Origin: CAYOXD01 sp964407825
Lineage (GTDB): Bacteria; Desulfobacterota; Desulfobacteria; Desulfobacterales; JAFDDL01
NCBI GenBank assembly: GCA_964407825.1
Contig: CAYOXD010000033.1
Location: forward strand, 1-26,168
DNA: 26,168 nucleotides
Direction: 5' to 3'
The notes under the pieces are model-generated. The model made no database searches. It saw only the letters and a list, made by a program, of their open reading frames with translations, and was not told where the DNA came from. The position numbers and the translations under genes are program-made. Position 1 is the first letter of the stretch, and every line of letters begins with the position of its first letter. Positions 15,651 to 25,190 of this stretch are shown here, one piece after another.

Positions 15651-18600
15651 TCATGCCGCCTGGCGACGCTCCAGATTGACGGAGACGATTTTCGAGATCC
15701 CCTTCTTCTCCATGGTGACCCCGAAGAGCACATCGGCGAATTCCATGCTCCGCTTATTGTGGGTGATCATGACGATCTGGGATTTTTCACCAATGATGCG
15801 GAGCAGCTCGTTGAACCGGAACACGTTGGACTCGTCCAGGGGGGCATCGATTTCATCCATCAGGCAATAGGAGGCCGGTTTGAGAAGAAAAATGGAGAAA
15901 ATAAAGGAAATGGCGCAGAGCGCTTTCTCGCCGCCGGAGAGCAGGCTGAGGCGCGTCACCTTCTTTCCCGGAGGATGGATGATGAATTCCAGACCCGACT
16001 CCAGAGGCGTGTCGGGCTCTGTCAGAACCAGTTCCGCGGTGCCCCCTTCAAAGAGCCGGGGGAATACCTCCCCGAGCTTTTCGTTGACAAGGGTCAGGGT
16101 TTCCAGAAACCGGGTCTGGGTCACCCGATTGATCCTTCGGATGACCTTCTTGAGATCCTCCAGGGCCTGGTTGAGGTCATCCCTCTGGGCGGCCAGAAAC
16201 TCAAAACGCTCCTTCTGGCTCTCGTATTCCCGGATGGCACCGGGATTCACCTCCCCCATGCCCTCCAGCCGTCGGCGCAGGTCGGCCAACTGCGCCTCCA
16301 TCTGCTCCGAGCTCCGCTGCTCGGACGCGTCCGCAAAACCGGATACGAGTTCCTGAAAGGACCGGCGATAGCGTTCCTCCAGGCGCGCGGTCTTGCCCTC
16401 CAGCCGCATGCGCCTTTCGGATTGGGCATCCTCCAGGATACGGGTCTTCTGAGCTGTTTTCTCCCTTCGGCGCTGAACTTCCGCCACCATGGCATCCTTC
16501 TTTCGCATCTCCTCGGAGAGGGCCTGGTACTCCCCTTCGTGCCGCTCCAATACCTGATCGATCCCCTGAATGCTTTCGTACTGGACCGGAAGGGCGGTTT
16601 CGAGTTCGGAAATCTTGCCCGCCGCGGCTCCGCGCCGCTCGGTTTTCGTATCGATGTCGCGACGCAACTGTTCGAGCCGCTCCTTTCCATCCCGTTGGAA
16701 GTCCTGAAGACGTCTCAGGGTGCTTTCTCCATTCTCCAGACGGGCGGTGAGGGTCGTCTGCTCCATCCTGCAGTCGAGGATGCGCTGGTCGAATGCGGCG
16801 GCCCGGTCATTCAAGTCCGAAAGGGCCCCGCCCTGGCTTTCGATCCGCTGCTGGAGCCCTTGGATCTCTTCCCGGAGTTGCGCCAGCTCTTCCTTGAACC
16901 GTTCCAGCTCGTCCTGGACGTCGCTTTGCTCCCCCTGCAGCTGCTCCTGTTCCAATTGAACGATATCCAGATGGTGCCGGGCACCCTTGTGGTCTTCGGT
17001 GGCCCGGTAGAGGGCTTTTTCGGATTCCATCTCGTCCCTGAGCGCCTGGTTCTTCTCTTCGGCAAGCTGGGCCAATTCGGTTTCCGCCGCCGTCACCCGG
17101 CCCTCGGCCGCCTCCTGCTCGATTCGGGCCTGATCCACCGCCCGGTCCAGCTCGGATATCTGTTGCTGAAGGGCTTTGAGCTCCTTTTTCTTCAGCAGGA
17201 TGCCCGCCAGGTTCTCACGGCTGCCGCCGATCATGATACCCTGGTGACTCACCACGTCCCCCCCCTTGGTCACCACCGTCTGGACGGCACCGTTTCGGCG
17301 ATACAGGGCCATGGCATCCGAAAGGTCCTCTGCAACGGCCACATGGCCCAGCAGGGCCTCGGCCACCTTTTCATATCCCGCCGACACCTTCACATGATTG
17401 AGGAGCCGCTTCTCCGCCTCTGGGCCCTTGGTCCCTTCCAGGGCCAGCGTCTTCACGCTGGATACGGGAATGAAGCCGCCCCGCCCCGAACCGGAGCGCT
17501 GAAGATAATCGATGGCGCCCCTGCCGACCTCATCATCATGCACCAGGATATATTGCAGGGATTCTCCAAAGACCGCCTCCACCGCCATTTCATAGGAGGG
17601 GGCCGGTTCGACCACATCGGCCATGACCCCCAGGATCCCGTTCATAAAGGCCGGCCTGGCGGCAGGCTCACCACCGCCCGCCGATGCGCGGGACTTCAAG
17701 ATGGCTCTCACCCCGTCCTTGTACCATTCCAGGCTGTCCTCCATCTTCTTGAGAGCCGCATAGCTGGCCACAGTGCTCTTGCGTTCCACCTGGAGCGCCT
17801 GACTGCGGGCGAGCGTTTCCCCAAGGGCCCTGCGCCCGTCCTGGATTTCCACTTCCGCCAGGGAAATCCGCCCCTTCAGGTCTTCCACCTCGCCGCGGCA
17901 CCCCTCGAGATCCTCCCGGGCGCCCTGGAGCTCGGACTCGGCTTCCCTCAGTCTCCGGCGCGCCAGGGCCTCCTGCTCATCGGTCTGCCGAAGGCGGCGT
18001 TGAAGGGTTTCCCGGTTCTGGGTCGCGTGCTGGTAAATGTTCTGTTGTTGGGCCTCCTTCGCGCTCATCTCCAGCAGCCGGCGTCTGTCCTTCTCCAGGC
18101 TCTGCTCAAGGGCGGCTCGGCTTTCTCGAAGGACCCGGGAGGCCTCGTTCTCGCGGTCCAGAGTCCCCTGGACCCCCTCCAACGCGGCACGGGTATCGGC
18201 GTTTTCGGTGAGGATCTGTTCAATCTCGCGGCTCATACGATCGTTCTTGGTCAGCAGCTCTTCCCGGGCCGCCCCAAGCGCATCGAGCTCCCGGCTCAGC
18301 CGGGCATCCTCCTCGCGAAGGTGGGCCAGGTCGTTTTCGGTCCTGTCAATGCGGCGCTGGATGTCGAATTTGTCAGAACGCTGCTCCGAAATGAACTGGT
18401 TCTTCTGGAAGCGGGACAGCTTGATCCGCTCCAGGGAGGAGTCCAACTGGTGCAACTCCGCCTGTTGCCCCCTTTCGGTGTCCCTGAGCGCGCTCAACTG
18501 CAGGTCGGCCTCCCCGATCTCCCTGGACAGCTCCCCGCATTGGCGAAGAGACAACCGGACGTCGAGTTCGGTCATCTGGCGCTGGCAGCGGTTAAAAACC

Positions 18601-19247
18601 TCGGCCTTTGCAGCCTGCCGCTTCAGGGCCTCCATCTGTCGCTCCACCTCGGCAATGATATCGTTCAACCGCAACAAATTCTGCTGGGTGGAATCGACCT
18701 TCCGGAGGGCCTCGTCCTTCCGCTGCTTGTAACGGGTCACGCCGGCCGCCTCCTCGATGAAAAAGCGTCTCTCGCCGGGGCCCGCGTCCGTTATGGCACC
18801 GATGCGGCCCTGTTGGATAATGGCGTAAGACTTGGCCCCCAGCCCGCTGCCGAGAAAAATGTTCTGCACGTCTTTGAGCCGGCAGGGTCGTTTGTTGATC
18901 AGGTAGGCGCTCTCACCGGACCGGTACAGGCGCCGGGTGATCATAATTTCAGAAAAATCCCGAAGCTCTTCGGGCATCAGGGTGCCATCGTTTACCAGGG
19001 TCAGGGAGACCTCAGCCATATTGAGGGCCGGTTTACCGCCGGCGCCGGCGAAGATGACGTCCCCCATGGACTTGCCCCGAAGCTGTTTAATGCTCTGCTC
19101 TCCCATGACCCAACAGAGCGCATCGAAGATATTGCTCTTCCCGCAGCCGTTCGGCCCCACTACGGCACAGACTCCCGGTGGGAATTCAATACTGGCCTTA
19201 TCGAGAAAGGATTTGAATCCGATGATTTCCATCTTTTTCAGTTTCAT
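15651..19247 (-). CDS. smc: chromosome segregation ATPase SMC
   Basis: Condensin ATPase that, with ScpA and ScpB, extrudes and organises chromosomal DNA. It is 1198 aa, full length. The head has Walker A GPNGCGKS (31-38). Long heptad-rich coiled coils run about 165-515 and 685-1035. The hinge lies around 530-680, with a Gly-rich GGSRENLAG exit. The C-terminal head carries the signature LSLLSGGEKA (about 1100) and Walker B CLMDEIDAPLDESN (about 1127). The ATG at 19247 is chosen; a TTG two codons upstream lies closer to GGGGAG, so either start is possible. scpA and scpB are not in the window. The order smc-ftsY on one strand is common in several bacterial phyla. Confidence 0.96.
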   Translation of the reverse strand: MKLKKMEIIGFKSFLDKASIEFPPGVCAVVGPNGCGKSNIFDALCWVMGEQSIKQLRGKSMGDVIFAGAGGKPALNMAEVSLTLVNDGTLMPEELRDFSEIMITRRLYRSGESAYLINKRPCRLKDVQNIFLGSGLGAKSYAIIQQGRIGAITDAGPGERRFFIEEAAGVTRYKQRKDEALRKVDSTQQNLLRLNDIIAEVERQMEALKRQAAKAEVFNRCQRQMTELDVRLSLRQCGELSREIGEADLQLSALRDTERGQQAELHQLDSSLERIKLSRFQKNQFISEQRSDKFDIQRRIDRTENDLAHLREEDARLSRELDALGAAREELLTKNDRMSREIEQILTENADTRAALEGVQGTLDRENEASRVLRESRAALEQSLEKDRRRLLEMSAKEAQQQNIYQHATQNRETLQRRLRQTDEQEALARRRLREAESELQGAREDLEGCRGEVEDLKGRISLAEVEIQDGRRALGETLARSQALQVERKSTVASYAALKKMEDSLEWYKDGVRAILKSRASAGGGEPAARPAFMNGILGVMADVVEPAPSYEMAVEAVFGESLQYILVHDDEVGRGAIDYLQRSGSGRGGFIPVSSVKTLALEGTKGPEAEKRLLNHVKVSAGYEKVAEALLGHVAVAEDLSDAMALYRRNGAVQTVVTKGGDVVSHQGIMIGGSRENLAGILLKKKELKALQQQISELDRAVDQARIEQEAAEGRVTAAETELAQLAEEKNQALRDEMESEKALYRATEDHKGARHHLDIVQLEQEQLQGEQSDVQDELERFKEELAQLREEIQGLQQRIESQGGALSDLNDRAAAFDQRILDCRMEQTTLTARLENGESTLRRLQDFQRDGKERLEQLRRDIDTKTERRGAAAGKISELETALPVQYESIQGIDQVLERHEGEYQALSEEMRKKDAMVAEVQRRREKTAQKTRILEDAQSERRMRLEGKTARLEERYRRSFQELVSGFADASEQRSSEQMEAQLADLRRRLEGMGEVNPGAIREYESQKERFEFLAAQRDDLNQALEDLKKVIRRINRVTQTRFLETLTLVNEKLGEVFPRLFEGGTAELVLTEPDTPLESGLEFIIHPPGKKVTRLSLLSGGEKALCAISFIFSIFLLKPASYCLMDEIDAPLDESNVFRFNELLRIIGEKSQIVMITHNKRSMEFADVLFGVTMEKKGISKIVSVNLERRQAA

Positions 19248-19319
19248 GGCCAACGCTCTCCCCTGGATGCGGACATACGGGCTCTACGAAACGCTGCGCC
19301 CCTCTTCATGGATGCGCCC

Positions 19320-19349
19320 TTTCTATCAGGAAACAGTTCCCCTTGTAAA
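19320..19349 (-). promoter_or_regulatory. possible promoter of smc-ftsY
   Basis: On the minus strand TTTACA (19344-19349, 5 of 6 to the -35 consensus) is followed after 18 nt by TAGAAA (4 of 6 to the -10). It lies about 73 nt before the smc start. This is a consensus match only. Confidence 0.35.
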
Positions 19350-19589
19350 GCACAAAACACAATTTAGCGGGTAAGAAAGCATATCGAAATACAATATATA
19401 GGATTATTGCCGATACATCGGAAAAATCTGAGCAGCCACGGTGAACAGCATTCCCCCGTGCCGCGGTCCAGGTGAGCCGGCCCGGGGGCACATCCCCCCC
19501 CCGGCAGCAATGAGGGTTTGACCGCTTGGGTGGACGGAAGAATAAGCGGCCCGCGTTGAGACGCTCGCCGGAATCGAACGGGAATCATC

Positions 19590-19619
19590 TTGACACATCG
19601 GCGACTGCCCGGGTAAGAA
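19590..19619 (+). promoter_or_regulatory. possible promoter of the diguanylate cyclase gene
   Basis: A perfect TTGACA at 19590-19595 is followed after 18 nt by a poor -10, TAAGAA (19614-19619). It lies about 75 nt before the cyclase ATG. The weak -10 would need an activator or a different spacing. Confidence 0.35.
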
Positions 19620-19694
19620 TTGAACTCGTAATGGGGAAAGGCGAGGTTGCCCTTCCCCCTTGAACCACCGAATTGAGGAGAAACAACCCACACC

Positions 19695-21185
19695 ATGGCT
19701 CCCACGATACCAGAGAAAATCCTCGGAACCAAGAGACCAGACCCGACTCTGGAAATCGAATCCCTCAAAGCGCAACTGGCAAAGGCAAAACTTCATCGGC
19801 AGGAACTCCTTGATCGGCTTGCCGCCTTGGAGGCGCGCGGGAAGGAAAAGGAAGCGGATCTGAGGTGGAGCCTTCTTGCATTTGCGCAGCTTTTCCGGAC
19901 CGATGGCGACGCTGAGCTCCATTCACATGTGGAGAGCGTCAAGCACCGCATCCAGAAAATGGCCTCCGCCTCTGAGCTCAAGGGCCTGCTCACCCAGTTG
20001 AAAGACGCCGCCATGAGACAGGGGATCCAAACCGCCGATAAAAAGAAAACCGGTTTGCGCTCATCGACCCTTTTCAAATGGTTTCACAACTCCGAAGCGG
20101 CGGAGGCAACCCTGCCGCTGCCCTCCCCCGCCAGCCCCGAACTGATAAAGGAGACCTATGACACCCTCCTGGACGAGCTTCGTCTGAATCTGGATGAACG
20201 GGTGCTCCATGAGCTCATGGGCATCAAGGGCCAGCTCGATACAGCGAACAGCGTCGATGATTTCATCCATATCCGAAAGCAGATACTGGAGCTGATCAAA
20301 CGGTACATCGCCGGCATCGGCAAGGAACGGGAAGAGGCCGCCTCGTTTATCCGTGAAATCGGAGAACGGCTCATCGATCTGGAAGGCCATATGGTCCATT
20401 CGCTCTCATTTGCCAGGGATTCCCAGACGGTCAGCGCCACCTTCACCACCTCCCTGGATGATCAGCTGACGGAATTCAAGCAGGTCATCGACACATCCAA
20501 CAACCTGTCCGAGTTGAAAAGCGCCGTGGCCTCCAGGCTCACCTTCATCAAGACCACGCTGGAGAACAAGCGGCGGGACGACTCGGTCCGCTTGAGACAG
20601 ACCAATGAGCAGATGCAGCAGCTCCAGCAGGATCTCAGCGAAATGAAGGGGGAAATCGAAGCCGCCTGGCAACGGGCACATGCCCTGGAAAAGGAACTTC
20701 TGATCGATCCCCTGACCGGTATCTACAACCGCCGCGCCTATGACCGGAGGATTGAAGAGGAACTCCAGAGATACCAGCGCTATCACCGGGTCTTTTCGTT
20801 GCTGGTCTTCGATGTGGATCACTTCAAGGATATCAATGACCGGTACGGGCACAGTGCCGGGGATCAGTGCCTGAAGGAGATCATCAACCGCGTCAAGTTG
20901 ATCCTGCGAAAAAGCGATTTCCTGAGTCGGTATGGAGGCGAGGAGTTCGTGGTCATCGTACCGGAAATCAATGCCGAGGGCGCCCTGGAGGTGGCCGAAA
21001 AAATCAGGGCTACTGTGGAACAAACCAAATTCATACATAAATCGGAGGTTGTCAAGATCACCATCAGCATCGGGCTGACCCATATCAAACCCGGGGACCG
21101 GGTCCATGACCAAATCTTCTCCCGCGCGGACCGGGCGCTGTACAACGCCAAGCAAGCCGGACGCAACCGGGTGCTGAGCCTGTAA
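19695..21185 (+). CDS. cytosolic diguanylate cyclase (GGDEF)
   Basis: Makes the second messenger c-di-GMP from two GTP. It is 496 aa with no membrane segment. The first ~330 residues are mostly helical: a coiled coil at about 18-55, a helical module at about 145-260, and a second coiled coil at about 280-335. No known sensor domain is recognisable. The catalytic domain begins LIDPLTGIYNRRAYD (about 335), contains FDVDHFKDIND, and has the active-site loop GGEEF at 414-418. RKSD five residues before it is the RxxD inhibitory site, so product feedback is likely. It ends SRADRALYNAKQAGRN. GAGGAG lies 14 nt before the ATG, a long spacing. It may share a transcript with the phosphofructokinase gene 50 nt downstream. 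Confidence 0.95.
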   Translation: MAPTIPEKILGTKRPDPTLEIESLKAQLAKAKLHRQELLDRLAALEARGKEKEADLRWSLLAFAQLFRTDGDAELHSHVESVKHRIQKMASASELKGLLTQLKDAAMRQGIQTADKKKTGLRSSTLFKWFHNSEAAEATLPLPSPASPELIKETYDTLLDELRLNLDERVLHELMGIKGQLDTANSVDDFIHIRKQILELIKRYIAGIGKEREEAASFIREIGERLIDLEGHMVHSLSFARDSQTVSATFTTSLDDQLTEFKQVIDTSNNLSELKSAVASRLTFIKTTLENKRRDDSVRLRQTNEQMQQLQQDLSEMKGEIEAAWQRAHALEKELLIDPLTGIYNRRAYDRRIEEELQRYQRYHRVFSLLVFDVDHFKDINDRYGHSAGDQCLKEIINRVKLILRKSDFLSRYGGEEFVVIVPEINAEGALEVAEKIRATVEQTKFIHKSEVVKITISIGLTHIKPGDRVHDQIFSRADRALYNAKQAGRNRVLSL

Positions 21186-21235
21186 GGGTCTTCCCGGTTT
21201 CCTGAAACAATCAGATGTCTGGAGGAGACAGGACG

Positions 21236-23329
21236 ATGAATATGGAGGCCTTTTTAAAGCGCCCTGACGTTCAGGTGGTAACCGCCAACGAGAATCCCGA
21301 GCTACTCGAGAGAAGGCAATACAGACCGGCCACCTGTGCCGTGTTCCAAAAGCCCTTCACGGTTCTCGAGGCATGCGGGCAGACCACCTTCGATGTGGAC
21401 GCGGAAGCCAGAAGGCAGTTGCCGGACATCATAGATAACCGGCTCCAGAGGGTGTGCGCCGTGGATGCCCTTGGCGAATCGGAAAAGGCCAATTATTGTA
21501 AAAAACGCCACATCGGCATCGTTTTCTCGGGGGGACCGGCCCCTGGTGGACATAACGTGATTGCCGGCATCTTTGATGCCGCCAAACGGGCCAATCCCGA
21601 GACGGTGCTCCATGGCTTTCTGATGGGGCCGGACGGAGTCATCGAGAATCAGAGCGTTGTTCTCACCCAGGACCTGGTGGACCGCTACCGCAATCTCGGC
21701 GGGTTCACCATGATCAAAACAGGGAGAACCAAAATCGATACCGCCGAGAAAATGGCCCTTTCTCGCCAGACCCTGAAGAAACTGGGCCTGGACGCCCTGG
21801 TGGTCATCGGCGGGGACGACTCCAACACCAATGCCGCCTTCCTGGCCCAGGAGATGTTGCGCGATGGTATCCAGGTCATCGGGGTGCCCAAGACCATCGA
21901 CGGCGACATCCAGGTGCGGGACGCCAACGGAAAGACCCTCTGCGCCATGTCCTTCGGGTTTCACACGGCCGCCCGAGCCTTTTCCCAGCAAATCAGCAAC
22001 CTGTGCACCGACTGCAGCTCGGACGTCAAGTACTGGCACATCTGCAAGGTCATGGGGCGGGTGGCCAGCCACCTGGCCCTGGAGGTGGCGCTCCAGACCC
22101 ATGCCAACATCACCCTCATCGGAGAGGACCTCGCCGATTACGTGGACCACCAGCGATTGAGCAGGCCCAAAGCCGACGACGTCATCGATTACAGCGCTTA
22201 CGGGATGACCCTGCGGCACCTGTCCCGGATCATCTGCGACGGCATTGTCCGAAGGGCCGAGGTGGGAAAGAATTACGGGGTCATCGTCATCCCGGAGGGC
22301 GTTCTCGAGTTCATCAACGAGATTCAGGTGTTCATCATCAAGCTCAACACCATCATCGCGGACTACAACCAGACCCATGACCGGGATTTCCACACGGCCT
22401 TTTCCTACCTGGAGGACAAGCTGGAATACCTTCGCCGCCTGGCGCGGGATATCCGGGAGAAGGGCGAGCTGGGCATCTGGAACACCCGGGACGAGGAGCT
22501 CTTCACCGATCTGCCCCAGTTCTTTCAGGAGGGGCTGCTCACCGAACGGGACAGCCACGGCAACTTCCAGTTCTCCCTGGTGGAAACCGATAAGGTCCTC
22601 ATGGGCCTGGTCAAGGACTACCTCAACATACTGAAGGAAAAGGGAGAGTACAAAACCGGCATCCAGAAAGGCTATTACCGGGAGATCTTAGAGAAAGGCG
22701 GGCTGGATCCGGACCGTTACGGTCCTATCCTTTTCAGGAACTACCCGCAAGCCGATTACTGCCTGGTCAAACCCGACATCATCTCCAAAAAGACCCTCAA
22801 GCAGGCGCTGGTCAAGGGGGGCGTCCTCACCGACGAGCAGGGAATCCCAAAACCCATTGAAAAGACGTTCAACCTCTCGGTACCGAAATTCAAGACCCAA
22901 CCTCACTTTTACGGATACGACGGCCGGGGAAGCGATCCGACCCGGTTCGACTGCATCTATGGCTACAATCTGGGCCTGACGGTGTTCAGCCTGATCGCCA
23001 ACGGCGACACGGGCCAAATGGCCGCCATCCGGAACCTGGAAAAGGACTTTTCCCACTGGGAGCCCATCGGCATCCCCATCGCCCCCCTGATGCACCTCGA
23101 GGAGCGAAAGGGAAAGCTGGCCCTTGTGATCGAAAAGAGCGTCGTGGCCGTTCACTCTCCTGCGTTCCGGGTGGTCAAGGCGTTCCGGGAAAAATGGCTG
23201 GCCGCCACGCCGGGGGCCGACCACTTCCGCCGCCCCGGGCCCATCCGCTTCACCGGGAAAAGCGAGGAGGACCGCCCCATCACCCTGATGCTCAACGATC
23301 TCTGGAATGGCCACAACGGCATTACCTAG
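21236..23329 (+). CDS. pfp: diphosphate-dependent 6-phosphofructokinase (long form)
   Basis: Interconverts fructose-6-phosphate + PPi and fructose-1,6-bisphosphate + Pi, an energy-sparing reversible glycolytic step in many anaerobes. It is 697 aa from the ATG at 21236, placed 8 nt after GGAGGAG; an in-frame ATG at 21215 lies upstream of that site and is less likely. The PPi-type signature GGDDSN (192-197), with Asp where ATP enzymes have Gly, and PKTIDGD (218-224), with Lys219, point to PPi as phosphoryl donor. GIVFSGGPAPGGHN is the substrate loop, and MGRVASHLALEVAL and IPEGVLEF follow. The length and C-terminal extension match the long clade related to the plant PFP subunits. The downstream permease starts 77 nt later. 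Confidence 0.93.
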   Translation: MNMEAFLKRPDVQVVTANENPELLERRQYRPATCAVFQKPFTVLEACGQTTFDVDAEARRQLPDIIDNRLQRVCAVDALGESEKANYCKKRHIGIVFSGGPAPGGHNVIAGIFDAAKRANPETVLHGFLMGPDGVIENQSVVLTQDLVDRYRNLGGFTMIKTGRTKIDTAEKMALSRQTLKKLGLDALVVIGGDDSNTNAAFLAQEMLRDGIQVIGVPKTIDGDIQVRDANGKTLCAMSFGFHTAARAFSQQISNLCTDCSSDVKYWHICKVMGRVASHLALEVALQTHANITLIGEDLADYVDHQRLSRPKADDVIDYSAYGMTLRHLSRIICDGIVRRAEVGKNYGVIVIPEGVLEFINEIQVFIIKLNTIIADYNQTHDRDFHTAFSYLEDKLEYLRRLARDIREKGELGIWNTRDEELFTDLPQFFQEGLLTERDSHGNFQFSLVETDKVLMGLVKDYLNILKEKGEYKTGIQKGYYREILEKGGLDPDRYGPILFRNYPQADYCLVKPDIISKKTLKQALVKGGVLTDEQGIPKPIEKTFNLSVPKFKTQPHFYGYDGRGSDPTRFDCIYGYNLGLTVFSLIANGDTGQMAAIRNLEKDFSHWEPIGIPIAPLMHLEERKGKLALVIEKSVVAVHSPAFRVVKAFREKWLAATPGADHFRRPGPIRFTGKSEEDRPITLMLNDLWNGHNGIT

Positions 23330-23406
23330 CCATCCGGGTCGATACATGCAATTATCGGTATGCTTCTTTGCAAAGGGAATCCGGGCGATACCTTCCGCCC
23401 CTTTCG

Positions 23407-25146
23407 ATGTACCATTTTGTGTTAGAGGAGGCCCCCATCCGATCCATCAGAAAGTCCAGGGCGATCCTGAGAACACCCGCAAGTGCTTCGGCGTCACTTG
23501 AAAGCGAGGGCAAAAACACCGGCGGCCCGGGCTCCTTTCTGCGCGGCCCCTCGGGATTGTTCAGGGCGTTTTCCCTGCTGGACGGATTCATCTATGGGGT
23601 GTATGCCGATTCCATCGTCATCGCCGCGGCCTTGACCTATTCACTGGTCTGGCCCTGGCCCGATGCCAACATCCCCCTCGGCATCCTGATGGTATGTTTG
23701 GCGTTTCTGCCCATGTTTACGGTATATGCAATGCTTACCGGCCTGATGCCCCGGGCCGGCGGGGACTATGTCTGGCAGACCCGGACCCTGGGTGGATTCT
23801 GGGGATATATACTGGTTTTCACGCCCATCCTGTTCGGCCCCTGGTTCTATATGGCCTCCAACGTAGCTCCCGGCTCAGGGATGGTGGCGGCGCCGCTTTT
23901 CATCAGCCTGGGAAAGCTCCTGGGCGCACCGGCCCTTATCTCCTTTGCCGCCAGCCTCGGCACGCCCATCGGCACCTGGTGGTTCTACGTCTTTTACGTA
24001 ACCTTTTCCGCCGTCGTTCTCGGCCTTGGCATGAGGCTCTATGCCAGGATCCAGCGCTGGTCCTTTCTCATCGGCTCCATAGCCGTGCTCAGCTGGATCA
24101 TCTGGCTGCTGTGCACGACGCGGGCCGAATTCCAGTCGTGCTTCAATGGCTTCATGGCCGACACCTTGCACTGGGGCAAGGGCCATGCCTACCAGGAAAT
24201 CCTGGCCCTTGCCCAGGCAAAGGGTTTTCACGGGGTGCCCCTCTCCCGGACAAGTGTCAAATCAAGCTTTTTGATCGGTCCGGTTCTGGCCTACACCTTC
24301 ATGTATATCGCCTGGACGGGCACCCTGGCCGGCGAAATCAAAGGGGTCGGCAGGTTCAAGAACGCCTTTGGGATGTACTGGGGCGGCAATCTGTTTTCAA
24401 TGCTGGTGTGCGCCGGCTTCCTGTGGCTGCTGCTCTCCCGGATCGGAAACGTTTTCTTCACCTCTGCCAACTATATCTGGGCCAGCGGCAATGCCGGGGA
24501 CATGCCCATTGCGCCCTACTACGGGCTCTTCCTCCTGGCCCTGAGCAAGAACCCCTGGGCCTGGCTCTGGATCGCCCTGGGGCTGAACGCCTGGTTCTGG
24601 ATCTGGCCCACCAACAACATGGTGGGATCCACGCGGGTCATGTTCGCCATGTCCTGTGACGGGATGCTGCCCAGTTGGGTGGCCAGGGTGTCCAGGCGCT
24701 GGGGAGCGCCGGTGGTGGCCATCGGCATCTGCTACGTTGGCTGCCTGATCATGGGCTGGCTTTACCTGTTCACGGATTTCGCCCGGTTGACCCTGGACAT
24801 GCCGCTGATGTCAGCCATCGCCTTTGCAGCCAGCACCCTGGCCGGCACCCTTTTCCCGTACCTGAAAACCACCCGACATATCTATAAGGACTCATCCGTC
24901 GCCAGGTACAAGGTATTGGGCATCCCCCTCATCACGGTCGCGGGCGTGCTCGGGTTGATTTACTTTGCTGTCATCTTCCGTCTCTACCTGACGGATGGGC
25001 GTTACGGTGTCAACGACCGGCTCTCGGCTGTCTTCATCCTTGCCTCCATCGCCGTGAGCGTGCTGATTTACCTGGGGTGTCGATATTACCGGCGGCAGGG
25101 CGGAATTGATATCGACCGGGTCTTTCGGGACATTCCCGTTGACTGA
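23407..25146 (+). CDS. APC-superfamily amino acid/organic solute permease
   Basis: Inner-membrane secondary transporter, 579 aa from the ATG at 23407, with about 12 hydrophobic segments after a soluble N-terminus of roughly 55 residues. The first helix region (FSLLDGFIYGVYADSIVIAA) and the following LMPRAGGDYVWQTRTLGG resemble the start of APC amino acid permeases, which have a conserved PRAGG-Y motif. Substrate is not predictable. The start is uncertain: the ATG lacks a ribosome binding site, while a strong AGAGGAGG at 23424-23431 lies inside the frame, 5 nt before an ATC codon. It lies between PPi-PFK and a phosphoesterase-like gene on the same strand and is probably co-transcribed with them. 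Confidence 0.85.
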   Translation: MYHFVLEEAPIRSIRKSRAILRTPASASASLESEGKNTGGPGSFLRGPSGLFRAFSLLDGFIYGVYADSIVIAAALTYSLVWPWPDANIPLGILMVCLAFLPMFTVYAMLTGLMPRAGGDYVWQTRTLGGFWGYILVFTPILFGPWFYMASNVAPGSGMVAAPLFISLGKLLGAPALISFAASLGTPIGTWWFYVFYVTFSAVVLGLGMRLYARIQRWSFLIGSIAVLSWIIWLLCTTRAEFQSCFNGFMADTLHWGKGHAYQEILALAQAKGFHGVPLSRTSVKSSFLIGPVLAYTFMYIAWTGTLAGEIKGVGRFKNAFGMYWGGNLFSMLVCAGFLWLLLSRIGNVFFTSANYIWASGNAGDMPIAPYYGLFLLALSKNPWAWLWIALGLNAWFWIWPTNNMVGSTRVMFAMSCDGMLPSWVARVSRRWGAPVVAIGICYVGCLIMGWLYLFTDFARLTLDMPLMSAIAFAASTLAGTLFPYLKTTRHIYKDSSVARYKVLGIPLITVAGVLGLIYFAVIFRLYLTDGRYGVNDRLSAVFILASIAVSVLIYLGCRYYRRQGGIDIDRVFRDIPVD

Positions 25147-25190
25147 TCGACAGGGAAACGCCCCCTGAACCCGGCGAATCCGGCGGATAT

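Larger units (their letters stand above)
19248..19694. other. divergent intergenic region smc / diguanylate cyclase
   Basis: This 447-nt region holds candidate promoters for smc (19320-19349) and for the cyclase (19590-19619), plus a C9 run near 19493-19501. GTTC-like T-loop motifs occur on the minus strand near 19574-19584 and 19617-19627, but no tRNA stems pair. No small gene is supported. Confidence 0.5.

Noticed and set aside
15564..19367. A 1267-codon plus-strand frame opposite smc
   Set aside because: It is very long, but it is the antisense of smc codons. The translation is Leu/Gly/Pro-rich with no domain, while the minus strand gives a perfect SMC protein.
19560..19630. Possible tRNA remnants in the smc/cyclase spacer
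   Set aside because: GTTCGATTC and GTTCAATTC occur on the minus strand, but the flanking bases do not pair as T stems and no acceptor or anticodon arms are found.
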